From Proteles cristata cristata (Eukaryota > Chordata > Mammalia > Carnivora > Hyaenidae): a DNA stretch of 64,000 nucleotides. The stretch covers positions 1 to 64,000 of the forward strand of contig JAESUZ010003488.1 in assembly GCA_017311185.1 (NCBI GenBank), given 5' to 3'. The position numbers were made by a program, and so were the translations under genes. Shown one piece after another: positions 1 to 10,678 of this stretch (within the stretch, counting starts at the first letter, position 1; every line of letters begins with the position of its first letter). Below the pieces are notes generated by a model, which ran no database searches, was not told the origin of the DNA, and saw nothing but the letters and a program-made list of their open reading frames with translations.

Positions 1-1597
1 CCCCCCCAGGCTTCTGAGACTCAACTTCAATTTCTAGGGGAAGGAATCCCCATCTCATCAGCCAGGGTTGGCTGTGGACCCAGCAGCCACCGAGGTTAGG
101 GTGCCAGGGTCTCCTATTAGTCACTTTGAATCATGGGCGGTTAGAGCCTTGGTTTTGCAAATTTGAGCAAAGAAGCAGGATATGTGGTTAGGAAGACTAA
201 ATCAGAAACTTAAACACTCACCCACATGGAGAACTCATTACCTTAGCCGGCAACCCATTTAGATTTTAACAGTTCTAGTGGGTTAGAAAGCTCTTCCTTA
301 TATAGACTGGAAATCTGTTTCCTTGTAACATCTACCCTTGGTTCCTATCCTTCCTTCAGGAACCACGAGGATTAAATCTGTTGTCTTCCTCCAACAGGCC
401 TTCAGAACGTTGTCCTCCACTCTTAAGACCGGACCGTCCCTAAGTCACGTGATAGCTCAGTGCTTCAGCTAGGAATCCTTCCTGACTGCCCGTAGGCTCT
501 CCTGTACCAGTTTCCATTATCAACCAGAGTGTTGCGCTTTGGCTAATATGGTCAGTGAAGCAAATGTCACACAAAACCCCACAGAGCCAGTGCTTTTGCT
601 GTGGTGGTGATAGTAGCACTCCAAAGATATCAGATGTTTACAGTATTAAACATATCTTAAAAGGTCAGGCTTTTAAAGTATCCACACACATACCCTGCCC
701 TCTCCTCCTTCTTCCCGCTCCCTGTGGCTTCTAGGACTTTCAACACACAGTTTGCTGTCAAAGACTCAATTCCACAGAAGGTAAGCTGGGCACATGTTGT
801 AGAGGTAATTATATCCAATCTACTGCAGGAGATGACTGAGCCCCCCGCCCCCCACCTTCCCCACCCCCATCTGCTCACAGCCTGGCTTTCTCGACTGGAC
901 TGCCCTTGGCGTGCTTGCACTTTGTGGTTCATTTTGCTCCGTCTGAGCCAGCCAGACAACCAGCCAGCCAGCCACAGTCATCAGTGAATGCCACTTAACA
1001 CAACTTAAGCTGAGGCTTCTAACTAGCCTGTTGACCACGTCCCCAAGGTCAGACAGTCAGCAACTTCTATTGAGGCTATGCCCCGTGTTGAGCACTGTTC
1101 TAGTCTCTGTGAGAGGGACAGGAAACAAAAGAAATAAAAGCCAGGGGCCCTTGTCCCCGATGGGTTTACAGGCCTAATTAGTGATCTCCAAGTGACTCTC
1201 TTGAGAAAAGATTTAAGGACACTTACAAAACAACATGCAAGTGGGCACAATAGGGAGAGGAGTGAGCCAAGGGGAGAGTCTAAGTTACTTGAGGGGAGGG
1301 CCCTGCCTTTGTGTCCCCCAGGAAGGGCCTCTCCACTTCCTTATTAACCTTTTGTTTGGAGCATTTAAAAAGAACTTTAGGCTGGCCTGCCTCTTCTTTC
1401 TCTCCGGTCTCAGGCTCAAGGATCAAGTTGACAACTATGGGGACTTCATTGACTTTAGATGGGGGTATTTCAATATCTTGCTGAGATGGCTGAATGGGCC
1501 TTTGATGTAATGTATATCCATTTGGAACTCAGCATTCCGGCCAGGATAGGAATGATAAAGCTTTCCTCTTGAGTGTCTTCCCCTATCATTTACTGCT
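1..1597. other. Intergenic DNA, no gene seen
   Basis: This is mostly single-copy-looking sequence upstream of GPC4. The short open frames here overlap each other on both strands and show no recognisable domain. About 1070-1170 resembles the degraded 'GAGCACTGTTCTAG...GGGACAGG' body of an old L2/CR1-type LINE, but too weakly to call. Confidence 0.6.
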
Positions 1598-1975
1598 TTA
1601 TAATAATAATAGAAGTAATAATAATAAGAGCAGCTGCTAATTATTCAATACCTAGTCTATCCTGGACACTTTACATAGGTTATTTCATTTAATGCAATGG
1701 AAAGGATTATTATTTAAAAAAAATTTTAATGTTTATTTATTTTTGAGAGAGAAAGAGAGTGTGAGCTGGGGAGAGTCAGAATAATGGGGAGGGTGAGAGG
1801 GAGACGCAGAATCTGAAGCAGGCTCTGTGCTGACAGCTCAGAGCCCGATGCGGGGCTCAAACCCACAAACTGTGAGATCATGACCTGAGCTGAAGTCAGA
1901 CGCCCAACTGACTGAGCCACCTAGGCGCCCCTGGAAAGGATTATTATTAAGTTAAACGAAGACAGTTAGTACTAT
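1598..1975 (-). repeat. MIR SINE, antisense, split by a feline SINE
   Basis: An ATAATAATAATA stretch followed by CACTTTACATAGGTTATTTCATTTAATGCAA matches the reverse complement of the MIR 3' half. The copy is interrupted at 1715-1931 by a feline SINE and resumes for a few dozen bases afterwards. Boundaries are approximate. Confidence 0.55.
1715..1931 (-). mobile_element. Feline tRNA-Lys SINE (SINEC_Fc type), antisense
   Basis: On the + strand it starts with the A/T tail and GAGAGAGAAAGAGAG body, continues with CAGAGCCCGATGCGGGGCTC, and ends in the reverse-complemented head GAGCCACCTAGGCGCCCC. A perfect 17 bp target-site duplication, TGGAAAGGATTATTATT, flanks it at 1698-1714 and 1932-1948. This shows retrotransposition into an older MIR. 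Confidence 0.95.
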
Positions 1976-2372
1976 CGGTCTTTTATTTGTTCAGGAGCCT
2001 CAATCTGCAAAAACAAGGAGGAATTCTTCCACTCCACTTGGCAGTGATGAAAATTTACACAGAGGCCTCGATCCAGCCTGGAGTTCTGCAGGAATCGTGA
2101 GAAACAAATCTGAAGAGGACACAGGGGAAAACAAAAACAAAAACAAAAACACGCCATAGGAATAAGAAGTTCTGAATATACAGATGAGACCCTATGATAA
2201 ATCATAGATTCACAGCCACATCTCCCTATAGCAAAATACTGGCTAAAATTCTAGGCAGTGGTACATTTATTGAAAGCAGAAATTGAGATCAATCCTTCAT
2301 ATTTTTTGAAATGGATTTTTTTTTTTTTTTTTACATCAGTGTAGCACATCAGGGTAAAGAAGGAAGGGAGCT
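1976..2372. other. Intergenic DNA with short simple repeats
   Basis: No gene is seen. It holds an (AAAAC)n run at 2128-2151 and a T18 tract near 2318-2333. The rest is single-copy-looking. Confidence 0.6.
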
Positions 2373-2492
2373 GGGCCACTGGGCGGGCTCAGTCAGTAGA
2401 GCATGCGAGTCTTGATTTCTCGGGGCCGTGAGTTCAAGCCCCACGTTGAGGGCAGAGTTCACTAAAAAAAAATAATAGATCCAAAAAATATT
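2373..2492 (+). mobile_element. Older, short carnivore SINE, sense
   Basis: It has a diverged head (GGGCGGGCTCAGTCAGTAGAGCATGCGA), a B-box-like GTGAGTTCAAGCCCCACGTTG, and an A-rich tail without the long pyrimidine body of the younger copies. The direct repeat GAAGGGAGCT flanks it at 2363-2372 and 2493-2502. Confidence 0.85.
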
Positions 2493-2502
2493 GAAGGGAG
2501 CT

Positions 2503-2690
2503 AATATTTGTCATCTGTATTTTGTGTTCCAGATACTTTGAATCTTCAAAACCGCCCTCTGAGGAAGGCACTATTTTTATTACCATTTTCCAGATGAGGA
2601 AACTGAAGATCACATATGAGCCAAGTGGCAGAGAAAAGATTGCAGCACAAGTTGACCCAATTCCAAATCTAGAATTCTTGCCACTTCATC
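2503..2690 (-). repeat. MIR SINE, antisense
   Basis: ATTACCATTTTCCAGATGAGGAAACTGAAG followed by GCCAAGTGGCAGAG is the reverse complement of the MIR core and 3' region. It is diverged, with approximate boundaries. Confidence 0.6.
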
Positions 2691-2739
2691 GGCTTGCCCT
2701 CTAGCAAATGAATGAGTTAAGCCAGACCTCCAGACCTCA

Positions 2740-3250
2740 GGCCAGAAGAAGACAAACTCCAGGTGTGTCGTTGTAGCTTCGGGCAGAGTGTGCTGTGCTC
2801 TCCCCCAAGGCCAGAGGAAGGTGTGTCCCTCCCCCCTCCTCCCCGCCACGGCCCTGACCTGCAGGGGGACGGATTTCCCTTCTCCGAGCCTCTTCCCAGT
2901 GAAAGGGCAAGTCCAGCTCCGAGCTGGGGCCGACAAGGCAGCCCTGGGCCAGGGAGGAGGCCCGGCTCGCTTCGGCCTCCATGTGGGCCTCCATCTTTCC
3001 AGTCCCTCCGCAGCCTGCCGCCACCACCGGGCCACCAACCGGGGCCCGGAGGCCCACTGGTCCCCGTCGGACCTGGGGAAGCACTTCCTGCCGGTCAGGC
3101 TGGCTCCGCTCTGTGCCACGTGTGCCCAGCTGGGCTGATGGCCTTTCTCTTGACGGCTTTAGCCACCTGTCTGGGTGGTCTGGTCCTGGACCTGCCTGAC
3201 AGCGGGGTACTAGCCCTGGTGACTCTCTGAAGCCCCTTCTAGCACAGTGA
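2740..3250. other. GC-rich intergenic patch
   Basis: This is a markedly G+C-rich stretch (densest 2800-3130) with scattered CpGs, in AT-rich surroundings. Open frames of 116-224 codons exist in several frames on both strands. That is expected when stop codons are rare, and none resembles a known protein. It could be a distal regulatory element or an old GC-rich relic. Confidence 0.45.
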
Positions 3251-4282
3251 GTCAGGCTGCCAGAGCCCCGTGGCCCTGGGCGACAGGCTGGCTGCCTTGC
3301 TGGGACCAAATGGGAAGCTGAGGCTGGATGGCTATTAGCCCAGGAGGCAGCCAAGCAAGATGGTGCAGCCAGAACAGAGGGGCACCGTCTATACCGCTTC
3401 TCCTTATGCATAATAGAGCATAATTATAATACTTGGAATGTATGTGAGGCCTGCTTTCCAGAAGCTCAAAGCCCAATAAGAGTACTTTAGCTTCTCAGTC
3501 AGTCTCTCACACACAGAGGCACGCACACACACTTTAAAGAGCAGGCCAAAAAGTGTTATAAATAAAATTCTAGAACATGAGTGGGAGGAATAAACAGGAA
3601 AATTTCACTGTAAAAGATGAAAATGCACTAACTTCTTACAGGATGGCTTCACTCAGACAACCCACAATCATGCTATTAATCAGAAGCCAGGCCAGATATA
3701 CTGTTGCTTTGCTCAGGCTTTCTCTTTCCCTTACATGTTAGAGATGGTGTAAATCGTGTTGGTTTTCGGGGTAAGGCCAGCAGGAGGAGAAAGAAGGTAG
3801 TCTTCGCTGGTAGGGTAAGAGAGCGTACCCTGATGGGTCACACTTGCTTTGCCAAACATTCTTTCTGTCCAGCCAGACAGGGCCCCATCGGCTTGGCTCC
3901 CTTGCTCTCCCCCACCTCTGCTCTGCTCTTCCCCAGTGACCATCCCCCACCCTCCTCCCTCTGCCCATCTCCAAATGCACCTCTTCCTCTAGACCTGTGT
4001 TCAAGGCATTCTGTTTATCTCACATGCCCTCCTCTCCCTTTGAGGTCTTTGGTGTGAGTATCTTCCCTTGCCTGGACCTACCCCCAGAAGGCCCAGTGAC
4101 CTCACCCCTCCTCTGATCATGAGGACCACTGGCTATCTGCAGCTAACACACGCTGCCTGCCTTGTGAGTTAATGTTTTGGTGCCCGCTGACCGCGATGCT
4201 CCTGCGTCACTGAAAGTCTGTGGCTTATCCCCTGTTCATTACATGTGCTTGACACGTGACCTTTTTCAAACCTTTACAAGCA
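3251..4282. other. Intergenic DNA, nothing assignable
   Basis: There is a CT-rich block at 3890-4070, possibly an old L2 relic, and a short CA-rich run near 3520. No gene, RNA gene or clear mobile element is visible. Confidence 0.5.
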
Positions 4283-4460
4283 GGGGAGCCCAGGTGGCTC
4301 TGTCAGTTGAGCGTCCGACTCTTGATTTCAGCTCGGGTCATGATCTAATGGTTCATGAGTTCGAGCCATGCTTCAGGCACTGTGCTGACAGTGTGGAGCC
4401 TGCTTGAGATTCTCTGTCTCTGTCTCTCTATCAAATAAATAAATAAACATTAAAAAAAGA
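4283..4460 (+). mobile_element. Feline tRNA-Lys SINE, sense
   Basis: The head GGGGAGCCCAGGTGGCTCTGTCAG is followed by a GAGTTCGAGCC B-box. The body (TGTGCTGACAGTGTGGAGCCTGC) has a (TCTG)n stretch, and the tail is CAAATAAATAAATAAACATTAAAAAAA. I could not find a clear TSD. Confidence 0.9.
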
Positions 4461-5328
4461 AATGCTCACACGGAGGTTGCTAGGAAGTGGAGAGAGACTT
4501 TTCTGTTGGCCTCCACAAATTAGAAATAAAAGAGCCCAGGGGAAAAGACTGGTTCTGGAAAGCTCAGAAGAACTCTTGGAGAATCTGCTAAATAATATTT
4601 TTGTCTGCTGTTTGTAAATGTGACTCGCTTTGAAACCATCTGTCATGCAGTCCTTTGCAGAGAGCTGAGGAGTATTTAAATCTGTGAAAATGAGTATATT
4701 TTTGTATATACCAAAGCAGTATTTTAATGGGTCCCTGCTGCATGCTGTCCAGTGCATTCTTTGAAACATGATTTTATCCAATTGTCAAGTCACATTTAAA
4801 ATGGAATTCAAAGAAGGGATGTGGCAGTGAATGGGGAGGCCGTGGGGCAGTTTGTAGCTGTGTTTCTTCTTCCCAGAAGGTGTGGTGTGGGCTGCAATGC
4901 AGCGGGAAGAGCTGGGGTCCTTCCTGGATCCAGGGTGGGGTTGAAATTCTGGCCGCTTTTCCTTCAGCTGCGGGAAGCAGCCATTCCCCAGGTTGGGGGG
5001 ACCGCGGCCAGCCGCTCGTCATTCCTAGTGGACAGTTCAGCGCTTCCTTTAGAATATTGCTGTTTTCACTGCTGCCCTCGCTCTCTATGGCTAACATCCC
5101 AACCTAGTAGAACCCAAGAGGTCTAAATTACTGTGGCAGCAGCAGCTGTTGCACCAAGAAACTGGAGCATCGTTGAAAAGGCTTCCTCATGTTGAATAGA
5201 GAAAGTAGACTCAAAGAAAAACTTTCTCCAAACACCTGTGAGATGAATTATTGGTATTTCACACATGCTGTTGTGGGTCATCGGTTGTCTCTTGGGGGAC
5301 ATGTCTGCCCACTAAAATTGTAAGTTTC
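4461..5328. other. Intergenic DNA, nothing assignable
   Basis: Single-copy-looking sequence. Overlapping open frames at 4774-5126 on both strands have no recognisable features. Confidence 0.5.
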
Positions 5329-5430
5329 AGGGCACCTGGCTGGCTCAGTCTCTTGATCTCAGGGTTGTGAGTTCAGACTCCACATTGGCGGGTAGAGTTT
5401 ACTTAATAAAAGAAATATTTTTAATAAAGT
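5329..5430 (+). mobile_element. Older, short carnivore SINE, sense
   Basis: The head GGCACCTGGCTGGCTCAGTCTCTTGATCTCAGG leads directly into GTTGTGAGTTCAGACTCCACATTGGCG and a short A-rich tail. The middle of the tRNA-like region is missing. Boundaries are approximate. Confidence 0.8.
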
Positions 5431-5716
5431 GGTTAGTTTCCTGAGGCCCAGGATCTCGTCTAGGGCAAAAGTCAAGTGTCAAGAGCTAAAAGGACCTCTA
5501 GAGCTCCAACTGCAGAGATGAGAAAATTGGAGTCAGGAATGGTGGCAAAGTTAGGACTCAGTCAGAGGCCTCTGATTCACAACCCAATGACTTCTCACCA
5601 TGCCATTCTCCAAGCTCTGCCAAAGACAGGCTACACAACTACTGCCCCACAGAGGGCAACAGGATAGAGCCTTCTCTTACAACACCCAGCCACAATCCAT
5701 AATAAAAAGTAGTATG

Positions 5717-5997
5717 CTGGGGTACCTGGGTGGCTCAGTCTGTTAAGCATTTGATTTCAACTCAGGCCATGATCTCACGGTTCTTGAGTTCAAGCTCCTT
5801 ATTGGGCTCTCTGCTGTCAGCACAGAGCCAGCTTCGGGTCCTCTGTCCCTCATTGGGCTCTGCGCTGATGGTGTGGTACCGAGCTTGCTTGGGATTCTCT
5901 CTCTCTGTCTTTCTCTGCCCCTCCTTCACTCGTTTTCTCTTTCTCTCTCTCTCTCTCTTCTTCCCTCCCTCCCTCTTAAAATGAGTAAAATAATCTT
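5717..5997 (+). mobile_element. Feline tRNA-Lys SINE with internal duplication, sense
   Basis: The head TACCTGGGTGGCTCAGTCTGTTAAGC is clear. The segment beginning ATTGGGCTCT occurs twice, at 5801 and 5852, and each copy leads into a GCTG...CAGAGCC-like sequence. This copy is therefore about 50 bp longer than its relatives. The tail is a long TC-rich run to about 5980. Flanking TAGTATG direct repeats (near 5710 and 6002) support a single insertion. Confidence 0.88.
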
Positions 5998-6002
5998 AAA
6001 AT

Positions 6003-6600
6003 AGTATGTCAGTACCCAAAAGAATTAGAAACTGGTGCTCAAATACATGTGCATCCATCATGGCACCATTATTCACAGTAGCTAATAGGTGGGAGAAGCC
6101 TGAATGTCCATCAGAGGATGAATGGATTAACAAACTGTGGTATATATACACAATGAATTCTAACTAATAATTTATGCATCTCCTTAGATATTTCTTAGGA
6201 TAAATTCATGGGCATGTGAAAAATGGAGACAACCCAAATGTCCAGCAAGCAATAAATGGATAGATAAAACGTGTGTATCCATGTAATGGAACATTATTCA
6301 GCCATAAAGAGGAATGGAGTATTGATGCATGCTGCAACATGGATGCGCCTCAAAGACATTATGCTAAGTGAAATGAGCCACACAGAAAGGGACCACTATT
6401 GTATGGTTCCACTTGTATGAAATGTCCAGAATAGACAAATTTATAGAGACAGGAAGTGGATTAGAGCTTATGTGGGGCTGGTGGGAAGGGTAAGTGGGGA
6501 CTTATTGCTTAATGGCTTAAAGGTATAGACTTCCATTTTTGGCGTGATGTGAATTTTTTGGACCTTAATTACAGGTGGCAGTTATACAACCTTGAATTCC
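6003..6600 (+). mobile_element. Old L1 3'-end fragments, sense
   Basis: CACCATTATTCACAGTAGC...GAATGTCCATCAGAGGATGAATGGAT is followed by a second block, ACAACCCAAATGTCCAGCAAGCAATAAATGGAT...GAACATTATTCAGCCATAAAGAG. Both match the same stretch near the ORF2/3'UTR junction of mammalian L1M elements. They are either two L1 relics or an internal duplication. The reading frame is broken throughout. Confidence 0.75.
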
Positions 6601-6746
6601 TTTCTTCATAGTAGCTGAAAAATCAACTTAAAACCAGCAAATTTTCAAAATCATGTCATTTGTTCATATTCAGTAAAGGTAGACAAACTGATATGAATCT
6701 ATACTTTAAAGGAAATAAAGTTAGGAATCAGAGAAATTGGATTTGA

Positions 6747-6958
6747 GTGGTGCCTGGGTGGCTTAGTTGGTTAGGCATCTGACTCCAGATTTCAGCTCAG
6801 GTCATGATCTCATGGTTCATAAGTTCGAGCCCTGCTCTATGCTGTCAGCATAGAGCCTGCTTGGGATTCTCTTGCTCCCTCTCTCTCTCTGCCCCTCTCC
6901 AGCTTGCTCACTCACTCTCTCTCTCTTTCTCTCAAAAATAAACTAAAAAAAAAAAAAA
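6747..6958 (+). mobile_element. Feline tRNA-Lys SINE, sense
   Basis: The head GGTGCCTGGGTGGCTTAGTTGG runs to the tail CTCAAAAATAAACTAAAAAA. Imperfect direct repeats GAGAAATTGGATTTGA and AGAAATTGAATTCAAT flank it. It forms an inverted pair with the next SINE, 17 bp away. Confidence 0.92.
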
Positions 6959-6975
6959 GAAATTGAATTCAATTA

Positions 6976-7202
6976 TTTATTTATTTAAAAAATTTTTTTT
7001 AATGTTTTTATTTATTTCTGAGAAAGACAGTGTGAGCAGGGGAGGGTCAGAGAGAGAGGGAGATACAGAATCCGGAACAGGCTCCAGGCTCTGAGCTGGC
7101 TGTCCGCACAGAGCCCAACGCAGGGCTCAAATCCAAGAACCGTGAGATCATGACCTGAGCTGAAGTCGGCCGCCCAACCAACTGAGCCACCCAGGCGCCC
7201 CA
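6976..7202 (-). mobile_element. Feline tRNA-Lys SINE, antisense
   Basis: It runs from an AT-rich tail through CAGCGTGAGC-like body sequence to GAGCCACCCAGGCGCCCC. Diverged flanking repeats around GATTCAATTA (7203) and GAATTCAATTA (6965) are consistent with an insertion. Confidence 0.92.
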
Positions 7203-7253
7203 GATTCAATTACTTAAAATCAGAAATTTGACTTATGAAAACAAGTTTCTCTT

Positions 7254-7376
7254 GGGGTGCCTGGGTACCATTTTTTAAACTTTTTAAAAATGTAAGCTCT
7301 GCATCCAATATGGGGCTTGAACTCAAAACGTCCCCAAGATCAAGAGTCGCATGCTCTGAACCAGCCAGGCATCCCT
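7254..7376 (-). mobile_element. Older carnivore SINE with fold-back ends, antisense
   Basis: An antisense short SINE (CTGCATCCAATATGGGGCTTGAACTC...GAACCAGCCAGGCATCCC) is preceded inside the same duplication by a sense head fragment, GGGTGCCTGGGT, at 7255-7266. The terminal 10-11 bp are therefore inverted copies of each other. TSDs ACAAGTTTCTCTT (7241-7253) and ACAAGTTTTTCTT (7377-7389) bracket the whole unit. Confidence 0.8.
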
Positions 7377-7390
7377 ACAAGTTTTTCTTG

Positions 7391-9380
7391 ATACAGTTTT
7401 TTTTTAGCCACGTCCTTCTCTTGACCCTGAGAAGTCGAGGGAAGAAAGGCAGGGTTCTCTCGGAGGTGATGGAAGTGAGAAGGCAGAAGCCCCTTCCTGG
7501 GTTTTGTCCACTTTTATGCACCCTCCTGCTTCCCCCAAGCCTCCTTCCTGCACAGGGTGCTCTGAGAATTAAGAAAATGTCGGTTAGAATTATCCACAGT
7601 CAGTCTGGGTAAGAGCAGCTTGTCTACATGAGCAGGGAGGGACATGGGAAAGGCCCCCTCCGTGCTGTGTGCGCAGCCTGGATTCATCTAGATGCTTGGA
7701 ATGTCTGGGCAGGTTTATAGTTTCCTTGCTCATTTGAATTCATTATTGTTACAGCAACAGCTCTGTAGACATCACCCATCAGTGGTTAGAAAATGACAAA
7801 TGTCAAACTATGTCTGACCCTGACCCTCTTCAACTCTTTTTATCTGTGGTATCTCTTTGGAATAAAAATGCCGACTCCCTGCTGGGTCTTCTTAAAAATG
7901 CACATTGTCTCTTCACATAAAGGCAGGGATGATGGTGCTATGGAAAAAGAAGAAGAAAAAGCAGAGGAAGAGGAGGAGGAGAAGAAAACTGAAAAGGAAT
8001 TCAATCTGGCTTTTCAGGTTTAAAGTGCAAGTCCCACTACCTGTCGGGCTAAATTGGCACTTTACGGAGGACTTTCTTATGTCATTTAAGACATTATGTC
8101 ACTTTCTAACTGGGCCTGGGCTTTGTAGCTCAGTTTCCTGATCCTCACAGTGGGGGGAGGACAAGATTTCATAATGTTCAAGGGCCGGAGTTGGGGAGGG
8201 CGCCCTTCAGACCCATGGAGCCCCGGGAGAGAGGCAGAGGCTGCCACCCAAGAGCTCATCTGTTTTTCCCAACAAGGTCAAAATGAATATAAAATGCAGG
8301 ACGCAGTACCACACGTCACTAGGTGTCCTTTGCAATCTCGAGTCACGTTGTGCCTGAAACCTAGGAACCCTTGAAATCCTGAATCGAAGCAGCAAGGTGG
8401 GAAAACACTGTTACCACTGCCACCATTCTCGTCAGAACCTGTGTTGCCTCTGACAGTCTTTCACAGGCTTGAAATTTCAAATGCAAAAGGAAAGGTCAAG
8501 TTTGAGGTGGATTGACTAGACAAATGCCAAGGTCCCTTCCAGCTCTCGCAGTCTAGTAGTCTCGGCTTAGACAATGCTGGGCTGCCTGCCTCCACCCTGC
8601 CTGTTTGCCTGTGCAGTGTTCCCAGGGGCTGGGTGAGAGGTGGAAGAGACACACAATTTTGGAAAATGATGGTTTCAGAAGTACCTTCACAACCTTCGCC
8701 AAACACAAGGTACCGGTGTTTTTATTTAATCAAAAGAATATGAAGAAATAATTTTCTTACCATGAATGTGCCGTTTATGTCCGGTGGGCAAATTAGAGAA
8801 GGAACTCTCTCCCAGTTATCTTGAAATGCATGTTTTACATCTAAAGCTATAGGTCAAATCATAGACCACAAGCTGGGGTAATGAATTTCTAGGGCAACTG
8901 TTTTGCCATCACATGGAAATGCATCCACTGAAAAGTGGGTTCTTTTTTTTCAGTCGTTAGAAATGCTTGATTTTATTTTATATTTTTATTTATTTTATAA
9001 ATCAGACTATAAATAAAAGCTTAGGTATAGAGAAGACTAACTAACTTTCCATAGAGATGTTCAGTTTGGTCTTTGTTCTCTGATGAGCACGAGATGTAGG
9101 ATACATCTTCATACATCGTGAAAACTTTGCCCCAGTAGTAAAGTACAAGAAATCAAAGCCAGTGACATGATTATTACACAAGAATATCCATGTTACTCTT
9201 TGGGCTTCAGTTATCTTATCAGGAAACTGGGCATATTAAACACCTTTCCTGTAGAGAGGGAACCATATTGGAAGAAAAATAATTCTGGTGCCTCTGTGTT
9301 CTACAACCTGTATAATTCAAGGCTAATTAGGAACCAACACCGATAGAATTCATGTGTTTCAATACAAAATTATTAGACCA
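7391..9380. other. Intergenic DNA with a homopurine tract
   Basis: No gene is seen. A purine-only-like run rich in GAA/GGA repeats lies at about 7939-7997. AGGTCCCTTCCAGCTCT near 8529 resembles the end of a MIR-type relic. An AT-rich segment spans about 8960-9020. Confidence 0.5.
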
Positions 9381-9590
9381 GGGGCACCTGGGTGGATCAG
9401 TCGGTTGGGCATTGGACTCTTGGTTTTGGCTCAGGTCATGATCTCATGGTTTGTGGGTTCGAGCCCTGCTTCGGGCTCTGTGCTAACATTGCAGAGCCTG
9501 CTTGGGATTCTCTCTCCCTCTCTCTCTGCCTTGCTCCCCCCCTCTGCCCTCTCTCTAAATAAATACATAAATCAATGTTAAAAAAACCCC
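9381..9590 (+). mobile_element. Feline tRNA-Lys SINE, sense
   Basis: The head GGGGCACCTGGGTGGATCAGTCGG leads to the tail CTCTAAATAAATACATAAATC. Near-perfect TSDs AAATTATTAGACCA at 9367-9380 and 9592-9605 bound it. Confidence 0.95.
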
Positions 9591-9724
9591 TAAATTATTA
9601 GACCAATATTCTATCATACTAAATAGCATGTCACTGCTGGCAGGGTGGGGTTTGAGTAAATTGTGAAGTAAATGGAGTGTATAATAACCATCACAAGAAT
9701 CTTAGCTAATATTTACTATATTGA

Positions 9725-9845
9725 GTCCCAAGTTTTAGCCCCATGAGAGAAGGGATATTGTTTTTTTCATAACTATGTTCCCAAAGTCTTAAAGAGTGTT
9801 GATCCCAATAAATACTTGTTGAATAAAGGAATGACTGAATGGATA
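9725..9845 (+). repeat. L2 LINE 3'-end relic, sense
   Basis: CCCCATGAGAGAAGGGATATTG...CCCAATAAATACTTGTTGAATAAAGGAATGACTGAATGG follows the L2 3'-terminal consensus (AATAAATATTTGTTGAATGAATGA). It is old and diverged. Confidence 0.65.
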
Positions 9846-9975
9846 GCAAATGAGTGCTCTGTACTAGGCAGGGTGCTCAGTACTTTTTGATGACTTCCAT
9901 GTATATGTATTTTCTACTCTATGCCTTGTGCTGAGTGCACAAAAAGGAATTCTATGTGCTCCCGGCCAAGAGGAC

Positions 9976-10072
9976 TGCTTTTCATAGGTTTTCTCTTGTA
10001 AAAGAAAAAACCTATGGGGTAGGTGTGACACCTGAAAACAAAAATGCTTTTCATAGGTTTTCTCTTGTAAAA
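9976..10072 (+). repeat. 28 bp spaced direct repeat with hairpin
   Basis: The 28 bp unit beginning TGCTTTTCATAGGTTTTCTC occurs identically at 9976-10003 and 10045-10072. Between the copies lies AAAAAACCTATG, the inverted complement of CATAGGTTTT, so the left copy can fold into a stem of about 10 bp. The copies are identical, so the duplication is recent. It sits between L2/MIR-like relics. Confidence 0.9.
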
Positions 10073-10079
10073 CAAACAC

Positions 10080-10170
10080 AGTCTGGGAGGGTAAGTTACT
10101 TATCTAAGGACACACAGTTAGTTAGTGGCAGAGTCAGGACTCAGCTCTGGGTCGGCCTGGCCCCACACCT
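10080..10170 (-). repeat. MIR SINE, antisense
   Basis: GGTAAGTTACTTATCTAAGGACACACAGTTAGTTAGTGGCAGAGTCAGGACTCAG is the reverse complement of the MIR core (the 'gccacttactagctgtgtgacct' region). Boundaries are approximate. Confidence 0.75.
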
Positions 10171-10189
10171 CAGCCTTTCCCTTTCTGTC

Positions 10190-10204
10190 TTTTTAAAAAT
10201 CATT

Positions 10205-10239
<35 letters not shown>

Positions 10240-10678
10240 TTTTCAAATATTTTTATTTATTTCTAGGAGAGAGAGAGAGAGAGAGACAGCGTGAGCAGGG
10301 GAGGGTTAGAGAGAGAGGGAGACACAGACTCTGAAACAGGCTCCAGGCTCTGAGCTGGCAGTCAGCACAGAGCCCGATGCGGGGCTCAAACCCATGAACG
10401 AGATCATGACCTAAGCGAAAGTCGGACGCTTAACCGACTAAGCCACCCAGGCGCCCCTAAAAATCATTTTAAAAAAATGTTTATTTCTTTATTTTGAGAG
10501 AGAGACAGCATAAGCAGGTGAGCAGGGGAGAGGCCGAGAGGGAGATGAAGAGAGAGATTCCTAAGCAGACCCTGGCCCTGTCCGCACAGAGCCCAAAGAG
10601 GGGCTGGAACATGAGACAGTGACCTGAGCTGAAATCCAGAGCCAGACCCTTACCCGACTGAGCCACCCAGGTGCCCCT
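10190..10678 (-). mobile_element. Nested pair of feline SINEs, both antisense
   Basis: The outer copy is bounded by TSD TCCCTTTCTGTC (ends near 10189 and 10690). Its head is ACTGAGCCACCCAGGTGCCCC at 10657-10678. A second, younger-looking SINE (about 10208-10457) is inserted in its A-rich tail, flanked by TTTTAAAAATCATTTTA (about 10191-10207) and TAAAAATCATTTTAAA (from 10458). The inner copy has an (ATTT)n tail and the TGACCTAAGCGAAAGTCGG variant seen in the youngest copies here. Confidence 0.9.

Noticed and set aside
9976..10072. Possible CRISPR-like spaced repeats
   Set aside because: Only two copies occur, in a mammalian intergenic setting with no regular spacer series. It is a local duplication.
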